This document shows, piece after piece, positions 23,937-32,526 of a DNA stretch of 64,000 nt (position 1 is the stretch's first letter; each line of letters begins with the position of its first letter). The DNA is taken from the NCBI RefSeq assembly GCF_026242045.1, contig NZ_JAPJDO010000017.1, forward strand, positions 1-64,000, read 5' to 3'. The translations under genes and the position numbers were made by a program. This DNA comes from Mycobacterium pinniadriaticum. GTDB lineage: Bacteria > Actinomycetota > Actinomycetes > Mycobacteriales > Mycobacteriaceae. Below the pieces are notes generated by a model. It did no database searches and was not told the origin of the DNA. It saw only the letters and a list, made by a program, of their open reading frames with translations.

Positions 23937-26025
23937 CGCCGACCCACTTTGCGGCCCCGCTGATCTGCCAGGCTCGAACGGCCGTGGCGAGGTCTTTCGA
24001 ACGAGCGGTATCGGGGTCGGGTGGGGAGATCAGAAGCAAGCGAAGCGCTCCGTGCTGATAGATCGGGGTGAGCCTGCGTTCGGACAGCACAACGGTGGTG
24101 ACGCCGTCTTCCAGGCTCCGCGTCACCGCGGGTACCGCCCGCACCAGCAGGTCAGGGTCGAGATCGCGCATCTCCCGGGCGCCGGCGAGGTTTTCCAGAT
24201 CGAAGACGATGCCGTCGGGAAACAGGGAACGGAACTCGGCTACCAGAGCCGGCAGATCGACAGGGGCGGTGACCACACCATCCTGGGGAACCCATTGCCG
24301 GAAGGCGTCCCGCCCATTGGTGATCGGGGTGGTCGAGGACGTGCCGCGGTTGACCGCTCCGCCGCTGAGGGTTTGCAGCAGCAGATGAGGCGGCGCCGCG
24401 GGCGAATCCTCGGTCGTGCGTTCGTAGTAGGTGAGCTTTCTGGGCGACTGGAACGCCACGTGCCCGTTACCGTCGAACGTGTGACGCATCAGCCGCACCG
24501 CGGCCGATCTCTGCTTGGTGGTGGCTGATTCGGGGATCGCGATGTCGCCGACCCGAACCGGTCCGGGCTCACGGGCCAGCCGGTGCAGCCAGTCGCCCAG
24601 GCTGAGCAGTGTGGGCGGTGGCGGGTATCGGCGGTCTTGCAGATGCTGCACGTTGATGAGAAGGATCAGCTGCAGGATCATCGCGGCGGTGATCTGGATG
24701 AGGTCGGAGGCCGGGTTGGGTTTGATCCAGATCAGCCACAGCAACACGACCAGGAACAGCATCGTGGCGAGGTGGGTGCCCGACCGTCCTTCGGCGAACA
24801 GCCGGATCTGGTAGATGCCGATCACGCTGCGCACCAGGAAGAGTGGGATCAGCGCAAGCAGGAACGTCAGCGGAATATCGTGCAGGAAGAACATTCCGAG
24901 CGCGGCCGCCAATGCCCAGAAGTATAGGGACGTCACCGGGGCAGCGCACAGAAGTCGGTGAAAGAACGTGCGGCGCAACTCGTATAGCGCCGAATCGCTG
25001 CGCAGCCGGACGAAGTCGAAGTAGAAAATCCCCGCAGATTCGTAGGAGCCTCGAAACAGTGGCAGTACCAGGTAAAAGAACCGGAAGGTGTCGACGTGCC
25101 GCCATTCTGCGACGGCGGCGGTCAGGTCGAAGGATCGGGTGTTGGTGCCGTAGATACCGACGATCGCGAGCACGAATACCCCGTCGAGTCGCAGCCCGAG
25201 TCCGGAAACGGTGTCCTTGAGGCCCTGCCACGGTGGGATTTTCGGAAACTGCCGCCAGAACCGGCGCCAATGCGCTCGCAGCCTCGGCGCCAGCCCGATC
25301 AAGCGATACGTCTCCAGTGAGTAGTGGATCGTGATGGCGATGGCGATGGCATTGGACACGATGATCGCGATGACGATGGCGACCGTCGGGTAGTAGTAGA
25401 ACCCGATGCTCAGCACCGCGAGTTGAACGACCGGGGCCAGGAAGATCGACCAGCGCGGTCGATAGACGCGCCGGGTCGCGTAGACGCCGGAATGCACCAC
25501 CCGAACCGGAAAGTTGATTGCGAACTCGACGATGATCAGGAATGCGTACAGATGCGCGACCGGGTCGTCGCCCGACGGGTGCAGCATCACCAGGGCAACG
25601 GCGCCGCCCACGGTGGTGGTCACCGTCAAGGTCACGGCCAGGACCAGCCAGCTGCCGATCTCGTAGCCGGCCGCGTCCCGCTCGCCGGACCGGGAGAAGC
25701 CGCGAAGCCGGTCGCGCATGATTTCGAGAAGTCCCCACCAGGCCCCGCCGATGACCAGACTGCCCACCCGCAGCATCATCACGGTGAACGCCGCCACGCC
25801 GCCCAGGCTGGACAGGATCACGAAGAACTCCGCGACGTGGACCCCGAACTGCACCGTGGCGAGCACCAGCGGGTAGCGCAGGCGATAGGCCAGGTAGGTG
25901 AAGACTCGACCGGTCAGCAGGCTGGCGAACAGCGACGGCACCCGGTTGCGTCCTCGGGCGGTGCGCTCGAACCAGCGATCGACGTCGTTCACCGGGGGGC
26001 CGAACTTCGGCAGCGGCACCTGCAT
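23929..26025 (-). CDS. Polytopic membrane protein coupled to the reverse transcriptase
   Basis: A 698-residue protein I do not recognise. After a basic amphipathic N-terminus it has about 12-13 hydrophobic segments from residue 55 to 465 (for example YPLVLATVQFGVHVAEFFVI, TVAIVIAIIVSNAIAIAITI, LIQITAAMILQLILLINV), a layout like MOP-type flippases. It ends in about 230 soluble, presumably cytosolic residues (WLHRLAREPGPVRVGDIAIP, SLFPDGIVFDLENLAG). ATG 26025 has GGAAGG five bases upstream. Its stop lies inside the start of the reverse transcriptase gene, so the two work together. The promoter must lie in the 54-base gap to the divergent RNase T2 gene. Possible roles: membrane effector of a defence pair, or a transporter; neither is shown. 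Confidence 0.8.
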   Translation of the reverse strand: MQVPLPKFGPPVNDVDRWFERTARGRNRVPSLFASLLTGRVFTYLAYRLRYPLVLATVQFGVHVAEFFVILSSLGGVAAFTVMMLRVGSLVIGGAWWGLLEIMRDRLRGFSRSGERDAAGYEIGSWLVLAVTLTVTTTVGGAVALVMLHPSGDDPVAHLYAFLIIVEFAINFPVRVVHSGVYATRRVYRPRWSIFLAPVVQLAVLSIGFYYYPTVAIVIAIIVSNAIAIAITIHYSLETYRLIGLAPRLRAHWRRFWRQFPKIPPWQGLKDTVSGLGLRLDGVFVLAIVGIYGTNTRSFDLTAAVAEWRHVDTFRFFYLVLPLFRGSYESAGIFYFDFVRLRSDSALYELRRTFFHRLLCAAPVTSLYFWALAAALGMFFLHDIPLTFLLALIPLFLVRSVIGIYQIRLFAEGRSGTHLATMLFLVVLLWLIWIKPNPASDLIQITAAMILQLILLINVQHLQDRRYPPPPTLLSLGDWLHRLAREPGPVRVGDIAIPESATTKQRSAAVRLMRHTFDGNGHVAFQSPRKLTYYERTTEDSPAAPPHLLLQTLSGGAVNRGTSSTTPITNGRDAFRQWVPQDGVVTAPVDLPALVAEFRSLFPDGIVFDLENLAGAREMRDLDPDLLVRAVPAVTRSLEDGVTTVVLSERRLTPIYQHGALRLLLISPPDPDTARSKDLATAVRAWQISGAAKWVGDA

Positions 26026-26079
26026 GTGACCTTCCGCAATCCAACAACGCTGACGCGTGGTCGTGACAAGCTGTACCGC

Positions 26080-26844
26080 ATGCGGCGAGGTGACGTGGCC
26101 GTATTGTCGATATCGGCGGCTTTGGGGGCGGTGGTTGTCGCAGCGGTCGCCTTCAGTGTTCTGGTGGTGGACCGTCCGCGCGAGTTGAGCCGGACCGAGG
26201 CCGCCGGCGACAGCAGTTCCAGCCTGCTCGTGGTGACCTGGGGACCGAGTCTGTGCAAGGTCGACCCGGCCAACCCCGGCTGCCGCAGTGGCCATGTCGG
26301 CTCGCTGGGGCCGGCGTTGATCATGCACGGACTGTGGCCGCAGCCGCCTACTGAGCAGTTCTGTGGAGTGTCCAAGGACGCTCAACCTCCCGGCCTGTCG
26401 ACGCTGCAGCTGCCCGAAGCGGTGCAGACCAATCTCCAGTCGATGATGTCGGACGCCTCCGTGATGGCACCCCACGAGTGGTCCGCCCACGGCACCTGCT
26501 CGGGGCTGCCGCCGTCGGAATACTTCGGTATCGCCACGACCTTGACCGCCGAAGTAACCGCCGTCCTCGACCCGGTGTTCAAGAGTGCCGAGGGCGGTCA
26601 CGTCTCCCTGAGCGCGGTGCGCGACAAGTTGGACACCAAATTCGGATCCGACGCCGGACAGCGGGCGGGCATGACGTGCAAAGAGGTCGACGGCGAAGGC
26701 ATGGTCGCCTACGAGGTGCACATCTCGCTTCCGCCGGTCACCGAATTGAAGGCCGATTCCGACAACCTCTCGCTGGGCGGCCTGCTCACCAAGGCGCCGA
26801 CGGTGTTCGCCGGCTGCCGGCGCGGGCTGGTACCGGGGTCATGA
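26080..26844 (+). CDS. Ribonuclease T2 family protein, membrane-anchored or secreted
   Basis: A 254-residue protein with an N-terminal hydrophobic segment (VLSISAALGAVVVAAVAFSV) that acts as signal or anchor. The two catalytic signatures of RNase T2 are intact: CAS I IMHGLWPQ (H83) and CAS II HEWSAHGTCSG (H132, E133, H137). Four or more cysteines in the extracytoplasmic part could form disulfides. RNase T2 enzymes cut single-stranded RNA through 2',3'-cyclic phosphates outside the cytoplasm. It is divergent from the membrane-protein/reverse-transcriptase pair with only 54 bases between, so a shared promoter region is likely. The ATG has no clear ribosome-binding site. Confidence 0.88.
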   Translation: MRRGDVAVLSISAALGAVVVAAVAFSVLVVDRPRELSRTEAAGDSSSSLLVVTWGPSLCKVDPANPGCRSGHVGSLGPALIMHGLWPQPPTEQFCGVSKDAQPPGLSTLQLPEAVQTNLQSMMSDASVMAPHEWSAHGTCSGLPPSEYFGIATTLTAEVTAVLDPVFKSAEGGHVSLSAVRDKLDTKFGSDAGQRAGMTCKEVDGEGMVAYEVHISLPPVTELKADSDNLSLGGLLTKAPTVFAGCRRGLVPGS

Positions 26845-26918
26845 CAGGTCGGTGACCGGCCGGCGTCGACGTGGGGATCGCCCTGCGCCCCACGGAGACC
26901 GCGGGGCACACTATCGGG

Positions 26919-27776
26919 GTGAGCTTGCGCGTGACGGTGCTTGTGGCCGCCCTTCTGGTCGTCTTCACGATCGCCCCTGCGCGCGCCCCTGCGACCGGGG
27001 ATCTGCCCGCTGCGTTGACATTCGGTGGTCTGCAGCGCACCTATCTGCTGCATGTTCCGGCCGGCTCCGAGCGTCCGAAAGCGCTGGTGCTCAACCTGCA
27101 CGGTGGTGGGCAGACCGGACGAAAGCAGGCCACGCAGACCCGCTACGACGCGGTCGCCGACCAATACGGTTTCCTGGTGGCCTATCCCGACGGTATCGAC
27201 CTCAGTTGGGCCGACGGGCGGGGCGCGTCGACCCCGGACCGCCGGGGCGTCGACGACGTCGGTTTCCTGTCGTCGCTCATCGCACAGCTATCCCGCGAAT
27301 ACGGCATCGCACCCGGCCGGGTCTTTGTCACCGGGATGTCGGCCGGCGGGTTTATGGCGAACCGGCTGGCGTGCGAGCGGGCCGACCTCGTCGCGGCCAT
27401 CGCGCCCGTCTCGAGCACGCTGGGTACCGGCGTGCCCTGCAATCCATCCCAACCCGTTTCGGTGCTGGCGATCCACGGCACCGGTGATCGGGTGGTGCCG
27501 TACACCGGCGGCCGGATGGTCGGCCGCGGCGGGGCCAGCGTCGTCGTGGCCGCACCCACGATGGCGGCGCGATGGCTCGCTTTCGACCACTGCCCGCCGG
27601 CGGTGCAGACCCCGATCGCCGGTGGAAAGCGCCTGGCCGCCAACGGTTGTGCCGACGGCACCGAAGTCGCATTCGTCACCATCGACGGGTGGGGTCACAC
27701 CTGGCCGTCACAGGCCCGTGCCGGGTTCGACGCCTCCCAGGCCATCGGACAGTTCTTCGCCGCCCATCTCAGCTGA
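26919..27776 (+). CDS. Secreted LpqC-like / PHB-depolymerase-type esterase
   Basis: A 285-residue alpha/beta hydrolase with a signal peptide (VTVLVAALLVVFTIAPARA). It shows oxyanion LHGGGQTGR, nucleophile elbow VTGMSAGGFMANR, an acid in IHGTGDRVVPY and the catalytic His in DGWGHTWP. The esterase family includes mycobacterial LpqC and extracellular polyhydroxybutyrate depolymerases or feruloyl esterases. The GTG at 26919 gives a clean signal sequence; an upstream ATG-like frame from 26871 would add 16 residues. It follows the RNase T2 gene on the same strand and may be cotranscribed. The substrate is unknown. Confidence 0.83.
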   Translation: MSLRVTVLVAALLVVFTIAPARAPATGDLPAALTFGGLQRTYLLHVPAGSERPKALVLNLHGGGQTGRKQATQTRYDAVADQYGFLVAYPDGIDLSWADGRGASTPDRRGVDDVGFLSSLIAQLSREYGIAPGRVFVTGMSAGGFMANRLACERADLVAAIAPVSSTLGTGVPCNPSQPVSVLAIHGTGDRVVPYTGGRMVGRGGASVVVAAPTMAARWLAFDHCPPAVQTPIAGGKRLAANGCADGTEVAFVTIDGWGHTWPSQARAGFDASQAIGQFFAAHLS

Positions 27777-27777
27777 G

Positions 27778-28818
27778 CTACAGAAGGTCGGCGGCTTCGC
27801 GGATCTGCTCGGGGCTGCGGGCACCGATGACCATCATGGTGACCCCGGCGGCTTCCCAGGCCACGATCTGTTTGCGCACATAGTCGATGTCGCCGACGAT
27901 CGCGGAGTCGTCGACGAGCTCGTCAGGAACCGCCTTCGCGGCTCGGTCTTTGCCATCCTTATGGTCGCTGCGGAACAGCCGGGTGACCTCGTCGACGACC
28001 TCGGAGTAGCCCATCCGCCGATAGACGTCGGCATGGAAATTGGTGTCCTCAGCACCCATTCCGCCCATGTAAAGCGCCAGGTGCGGCTTGATCAGGTCCA
28101 TGATCGAGGCCCGGTCGTCGGTGATCACCACCTGCGCGGTCGCGCAGATCTCGAAGTCCTCCCGGGACCGACGCGCCCCCGGACGGGCGAAGCCTTCATC
28201 GAGCCATTCGTTGTACATCGGCGCCAGTCGTGGGGAGTAGAAGATCGGCAGCCAGCCGTCACAGATCTCGGCGGCCAGCGCGACGTTCTTGGGTCCTTCG
28301 GCGCCGAGCATGATCGGGATGTCGGCGCGCAGCGGATGCACGATCGGCTTGAGCGGCTTGCCCAGCCCGGTGGTGCCCTCACCGGCCAGCGGCAACGGGT
28401 AGTGCGGCCCGGCGCTGGTGACGGGGGCCTGTCGGGCCCAGACCTGGCGGATGATGTCGATGTACTCGCGGGTGCGGGCCAACGGCTTGGGGAATTTCTG
28501 CCCGTACCAACCCTCGACCACCTGAGGTCCGGACACCCCCAGACCCAGGATATGCCGGCCCCCGGAAAGGTGATCGAGGGTCAGTGAGGCCATCGCGCAT
28601 GCCGTCGGGGTGCGAGCCGAGAGCTGGACCACCGAAGTGCCCAGCCGCATGCGGGTGGTTTCACGGCCCCACCAGGCCAGCGGGGTGAACGCATCCGAAC
28701 CCCACGCCTCGGCGGTGAACACCGTGTCGAAACCGGCTTCCTCGGCCACAGCCACCAACTCCGCATGGTTGACCGGAGGCTTTTCGCTCCAATAGCCAAG
28801 TTGTAGACCAAGTCTCAT
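27778..28818 (-). CDS. LLM-class F420-dependent oxidoreductase
   Basis: A 346-residue luciferase-like TIM-barrel protein. The N-terminus MRLGLQLGYWSEKPP, the FTAEAWGSDAF loop, RLGTSVVQLSARTP and SGGRHILGLGVSGPQV are typical of F420-using mycobacterial members that oxidise or reduce alcohols, ketones or other small molecules. It ends two bases after the convergent LpqC-like gene and lies just downstream of the FadE12-like gene at 28826, with which it is probably cotranscribed as the last gene of the carboxylase operon. Confidence 0.88.
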   Translation of the reverse strand: MRLGLQLGYWSEKPPVNHAELVAVAEEAGFDTVFTAEAWGSDAFTPLAWWGRETTRMRLGTSVVQLSARTPTACAMASLTLDHLSGGRHILGLGVSGPQVVEGWYGQKFPKPLARTREYIDIIRQVWARQAPVTSAGPHYPLPLAGEGTTGLGKPLKPIVHPLRADIPIMLGAEGPKNVALAAEICDGWLPIFYSPRLAPMYNEWLDEGFARPGARRSREDFEICATAQVVITDDRASIMDLIKPHLALYMGGMGAEDTNFHADVYRRMGYSEVVDEVTRLFRSDHKDGKDRAAKAVPDELVDDSAIVGDIDYVRKQIVAWEAAGVTMMVIGARSPEQIREAADLL

Positions 28819-28825
28819 GCCGTCC

Positions 28826-29962
28826 TCAATACGATCGGGGTAGCGCCAGGGTGTGTTGAGCCACGTAGTTCAGGATCATTTCGCGACTCACCGGTGCGAT
28901 CCGCAGCAAGCGGGCCAGCCCCCACTGCGGCAGCAGGCCGTACTCCGTCGACAGGCCGTTGCCGCCGTGCACCTGGATTGCGTGGTCGGCCGCTGCCACC
29001 GCGGCCTCGGCAGCCGCGTACTTCGCCATGTTGGACGCTTCTCCGGCGGGCAGTCCCTGGTCGAACAGCCAGGCGGCTTTGGCAGTCATCATCGCGGCGA
29101 GATCCACGGCGATCCTGGCTTCGGCCAGCGGATGGGCAATGGCCTGATAGGAGCCGATCGGCGGCCCCCACACGGTTCGGCTGCGCGCATACTCCGCGCC
29201 CCGTTCCACCGCGTGTCGCCCGACGCCCACGCACACCGCGGCACCGGTGATCCGTTCCGGGTTCAAGCCGTCGAATACCTGACGGAACCCATTGTGTTCG
29301 GTGCCGATCAGGCTCGAGGCCGGCACCCGCACACTGTCGAAGTACAACGTGAATTGCTTTTCAGGAACGGTGATTCCAACCGGGAGAAGATGTTTGACCA
29401 AGCCGGGCGCGTCGGTGGGTACCAGGAACAACGACAATTGTTCTGCTGCCGATCGCGCGACGACGATCAACGCATCAGCCTCGTCCACCCCGGAGATGTA
29501 GTACTTGGTTCCGTTCAGCACGTAGTCGTCGCCGTCACGCACGGCGCTGGTGCTGATCTGGCGGGTGTTGGACCCGGCATCGGGTTCGGTGATCGCGAAG
29601 ACGACCTTGGTCTCGCCGGATGCCATCCGCGGCAGCCACTCCCGGCGTTGCGTATCGCTGCCATAGCGGCTCAGCAGCTCGCCGGAGATGGCGCTGGAGA
29701 CCAGCAACAGCAACAGTGGACAACCGTGTGCTGCGGTCTCCTCGCACACGATCGCGAGCTCGGCCATCCCGGCGCCACCGCCCCCGTGCTCCTCGGGGAA
29801 GTTGATCCCGATGAAACCGTGCCGGCCCAGATCTCGCCACAACTCGGTAGTCGGCTCTCCGGCGACGGCTCGTTCCGCGAAATAGTGCGAACCGTACCGG
29901 TCAGTGACTGATGCAACGGCTTTGCGTAGGTCGTGATGTTCGGGAGATTCAGTGAAGTCCAT
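28826..29962 (-). CDS. Acyl-CoA dehydrogenase (FadE12-like)
   Basis: A 378-residue acyl-CoA dehydrogenase with FAITEPDAGSNTRQI, VPASSLIGTEHNGFRQV and IQVHGGNGLSTEYGL. The C-terminal LLRIAPVSREMILNYVA replaces the usual YEGT segment, as in its paralogue at 18226-19407. The start codon overlaps the stop of the AtuA-like gene by one base (TGATG), so it belongs to the carboxylase operon. There it would introduce the double bond needed before biotin-dependent carboxylation, as citronellyl-CoA dehydrogenase does in terpene degradation. Confidence 0.9.
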   Translation of the reverse strand: MDFTESPEHHDLRKAVASVTDRYGSHYFAERAVAGEPTTELWRDLGRHGFIGINFPEEHGGGGAGMAELAIVCEETAAHGCPLLLLLVSSAISGELLSRYGSDTQRREWLPRMASGETKVVFAITEPDAGSNTRQISTSAVRDGDDYVLNGTKYYISGVDEADALIVVARSAAEQLSLFLVPTDAPGLVKHLLPVGITVPEKQFTLYFDSVRVPASSLIGTEHNGFRQVFDGLNPERITGAAVCVGVGRHAVERGAEYARSRTVWGPPIGSYQAIAHPLAEARIAVDLAAMMTAKAAWLFDQGLPAGEASNMAKYAAAEAAVAAADHAIQVHGGNGLSTEYGLLPQWGLARLLRIAPVSREMILNYVAQHTLALPRSY

Positions 29963-31725
29963 CAGTTCACCAGTTTGTCGGGGATGTCGGTGTGCAGGGC
30001 ACGCAGATACTCGCCGAGCGCCTTGGCTTGCGCGTCCGGCCTCGTGCAGGAAGCCACTCCCTCGCCGAGAAACCCGACGATGACGAAGTTGAGTGCCTTC
30101 AGATTGGCGAACTCATACCGGAGTACTTGCAGACCTTGTGTTTCGGTGACAAGGTCCCGAAATCGGTCGACCGTCAAGTGGGCGTGTAACCACTCCCACC
30201 TATCGTCGGTGTCGGTCCATACCCCGACATTGGCGTTCCCGCCCTTGTCGCCGGATCTGGCTGCCGCGACGGTGCCGAGCGGGAGTCGGCTCGTCGGGCC
30301 GAAGTCGATCGGAGCGGTCGGAGCCACCGGAACGGCCGAACCGTCGCGACGGTCGGCGGTTTGACCGCTGTGCGGAATCGCCTGTCTCGACCCGTCCGCA
30401 TGTACGACGACGTGCTCGACCAGGCTTGCCGGCACCAGGGTGGGCCAGTAGACGCCGAATTCGCTGGCTGAAGACGGCGGGGTGGTGGTGTGAAAGCCCG
30501 GATAGCCGGCGACGTAGAGCTCTACGACGGCATTGGAGAAGGCGCGATCGACCTTCGTCCGGTCACGGTCCTTGACGGTCACGCGCAGGTGCGCGGTCGC
30601 CTCACTCATCGCCCGCGGGTCAGGTTTGTCGTAGCGCAGGAGTTGAATGTCGACATCGTCGAATGAGCTTCTGCCGCCCAGGATGTCGAACAGCTCGTCG
30701 ACGGCCCACGCGGCTTTGTCCTCGATGTCGAGACCGGTCAGCACCATCGTCATGGTGTTCCGGTAGCCGCCGACGTAGTTCATCGCCACCTTCAGGGTCG
30801 GGGGTGGCGGCGAGCCGGTGGCCCCGGCGACGCGTACCCGGTCCGGGCCGTCTTGGCGGACGGTCAAGGTGTCGAAGTGTGCCACCACATCCGGGTTCGT
30901 GTACCTGGGGGAGGCGACCTCGTAGAGCAGCTGGGCGATGACGGTCCCGGGCGAGACCAGACCGCCCGTGCCGACGGGTTTGGTGATGACAAAGCTTCCA
31001 TCACAAGCTAATTCGGCGATCGGGGAGCCCGGATATCGACGATCGCTGATTTCGCGCAACTGCGAATAGTTGCCCCCGGTAGCCTGCGGACCGCATTCGA
31101 TGATGTGTCCGGCTGCCACCGCGCCCGCCAGTGCGTCGTAGTCGGTGCGCTCCCAGCCGTGCCACCACGCCCCGACTCCGACGACCAGCGCGGCGTCGGT
31201 GACCCGACCGGTGATGACGACGTCGGCACCGGCGGACAGCGCTGCGGCGATGCCCCAGCCGCCCAGATATGCGTTCGCCGAAACCGGCTGTACCCCGGCA
31301 TCGTTCAGAAGCCGCCCAGTATCGAGATGGGCGAAGGGCACGCCGTCCGCCCGGAACCGGTCAAGGCTGGGCATCAAGTCGTCGCCTTCGACATGTGCCA
31401 CGCTGAGGGTGGCGCCGGACCGAGCCACCAGAGTTCGGACGGCGTCGGCCATACCCGCGGGATTGAGTCCGCCGGCGTTGACGACGATCTTGACGCCGCG
31501 TTGGGCGCACGCCACCACCACCTGCTCGAATTGGGTGAGAAACGTGCGCGCGTAGCCCGTCTGTGGGTCCTTCTGGCGGGCTTTCCACAGGATCAGCATG
31601 GTCAGCTCGGCGAGATAGTCGCCGGTGATCACATCGATATCGGCTTGTTCTACCAGGTCGCGCATGGCGCTGAGCCGGTCGCCATAGAAAGCCGACACGT
31701 TGCCGATCCGGACAGGTCGGGTCAC
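29962..31725 (-). CDS. AtuA-like acyclic terpene utilisation protein (DUF1446)
   Basis: A 587-residue protein. The N-terminal domain (about 1-450) carries the DUF1446 signatures GNVSAFYGDRLSAMRDLV, VKIVVNAGGLNPAGMADAV and a VVITGRVTDAALVVG stretch. The C-terminal ~100 residues form the AtuA-like ferredoxin-fold domain (AAARSGDKGGNANVGVW). AtuA is needed for citronellol and geraniol catabolism in Pseudomonas but its reaction is unknown. GTG 31725 overlaps the stop of the TIGR03084 gene (GTGA) and its stop overlaps the next ATG. It is a separate gene here, although the frame stays open far upstream. Confidence 0.87.
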   Translation of the reverse strand: MTRPVRIGNVSAFYGDRLSAMRDLVEQADIDVITGDYLAELTMLILWKARQKDPQTGYARTFLTQFEQVVVACAQRGVKIVVNAGGLNPAGMADAVRTLVARSGATLSVAHVEGDDLMPSLDRFRADGVPFAHLDTGRLLNDAGVQPVSANAYLGGWGIAAALSAGADVVITGRVTDAALVVGVGAWWHGWERTDYDALAGAVAAGHIIECGPQATGGNYSQLREISDRRYPGSPIAELACDGSFVITKPVGTGGLVSPGTVIAQLLYEVASPRYTNPDVVAHFDTLTVRQDGPDRVRVAGATGSPPPPTLKVAMNYVGGYRNTMTMVLTGLDIEDKAAWAVDELFDILGGRSSFDDVDIQLLRYDKPDPRAMSEATAHLRVTVKDRDRTKVDRAFSNAVVELYVAGYPGFHTTTPPSSASEFGVYWPTLVPASLVEHVVVHADGSRQAIPHSGQTADRRDGSAVPVAPTAPIDFGPTSRLPLGTVAAARSGDKGGNANVGVWTDTDDRWEWLHAHLTVDRFRDLVTETQGLQVLRYEFANLKALNFVIVGFLGEGVASCTRPDAQAKALGEYLRALHTDIPDKLVN

Positions 31726-32510
31726 TTCGTCACCGTTCGCCGGCTGGGGGCGCCTGCGAAGACCTGGGCGATGTCCAGCCAGCCCAAGGCTATCGGGCCT
31801 TCCGCGTTGAGCGCGGTCTCGGTCCAGTGTCTGCGCTGAGTCACCGTCAGCACGAAATCTTGGGCTGGACCCTGGATCCGGTTGACCGCGTTGGTCGGCC
31901 CCCACGCCCATGTTTGGCCGTCGGGCGAGCGAAGCTCGACCCGCACCGGTTCTTCGGGGACCTGCCTCCCGTTGAGGTGGTAGGCGAAAGCAAAGGTCGC
32001 CACCCCGAGATGGGCGATGCTGCGCAACCCGGTGCTCGGCGGATGGGCAACGCCGACAGTGTCGTAGATGTCCTGGCCGTGTGCCCATGTCTCCATCAGC
32101 CGCGCGGTCGCCGACGACGCCACACTCATGTCCGGACCGAACCAGGGCAGCCTGCGTTTGGGATCGTCGCCCTCGAAGGCGGCGAGCATGCTGGTGCGCG
32201 CGTTGACGAACCACTCCAAGATCCGCTCGGGGGCCAAGGCGCGGTACTCGGCGGCGATCCGGTCGGGGAAATCCATGCCACCGGCCATCAGTTCGTCGGC
32301 GTGGGTTCGGAACCGGATCGGATCCGTCAGGGCCTGCCAAGTGGCGTCGTCGAAATAGGCCAGGTGAGACATCTGATCCTGGATGCTCCACCCCGCCGCT
32401 GGGGTGGGGAGTTGCCAGTCGCCGACGTCGAGGTCCCTCAGCACGGTGACGAGATGATCGGTCTCCGCTCGCAGGTCGGCGAGCAGACCGGGGTAGTCGA
32501 GGCCCATCAT
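31722..32510 (-). CDS. TIGR03084 / DinB-like mycothiol-dependent family protein
   Basis: A 262-residue four-helix protein of the DinB/MDMPI superfamily (TIGR03084). It starts YPGLLADLRAETDHLVTVL and contains LPTPAAGWSIQDQMSHLAYF with the metal-binding His region, and METWAHGQDIYD. Relatives include mycothiol-dependent maleylpyruvate isomerase, but TIGR03084 members sit in acyl-CoA operons and their function is unknown. ATG 32510 (or the next codon, 32507) follows GAAGGAC. Its end overlaps atuA-like and its start lies 17 bases after the carboxylase alpha stop, so it is inside the operon. Confidence 0.83.
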   Translation of the reverse strand: MMGLDYPGLLADLRAETDHLVTVLRDLDVGDWQLPTPAAGWSIQDQMSHLAYFDDATWQALTDPIRFRTHADELMAGGMDFPDRIAAEYRALAPERILEWFVNARTSMLAAFEGDDPKRRLPWFGPDMSVASSATARLMETWAHGQDIYDTVGVAHPPSTGLRSIAHLGVATFAFAYHLNGRQVPEEPVRVELRSPDGQTWAWGPTNAVNRIQGPAQDFVLTVTQRRHWTETALNAEGPIALGWLDIAQVFAGAPSRRTVTK

Positions 32511-32526
32511 CGTGTCCTTCGGATCA

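Noticed and set aside
25324..26844. A 506-codon plus-strand frame opposite the membrane protein
   Set aside because: The first half is the antisense of a convincing polytopic membrane protein; only the part from 26080 (RNase T2) has family motifs.
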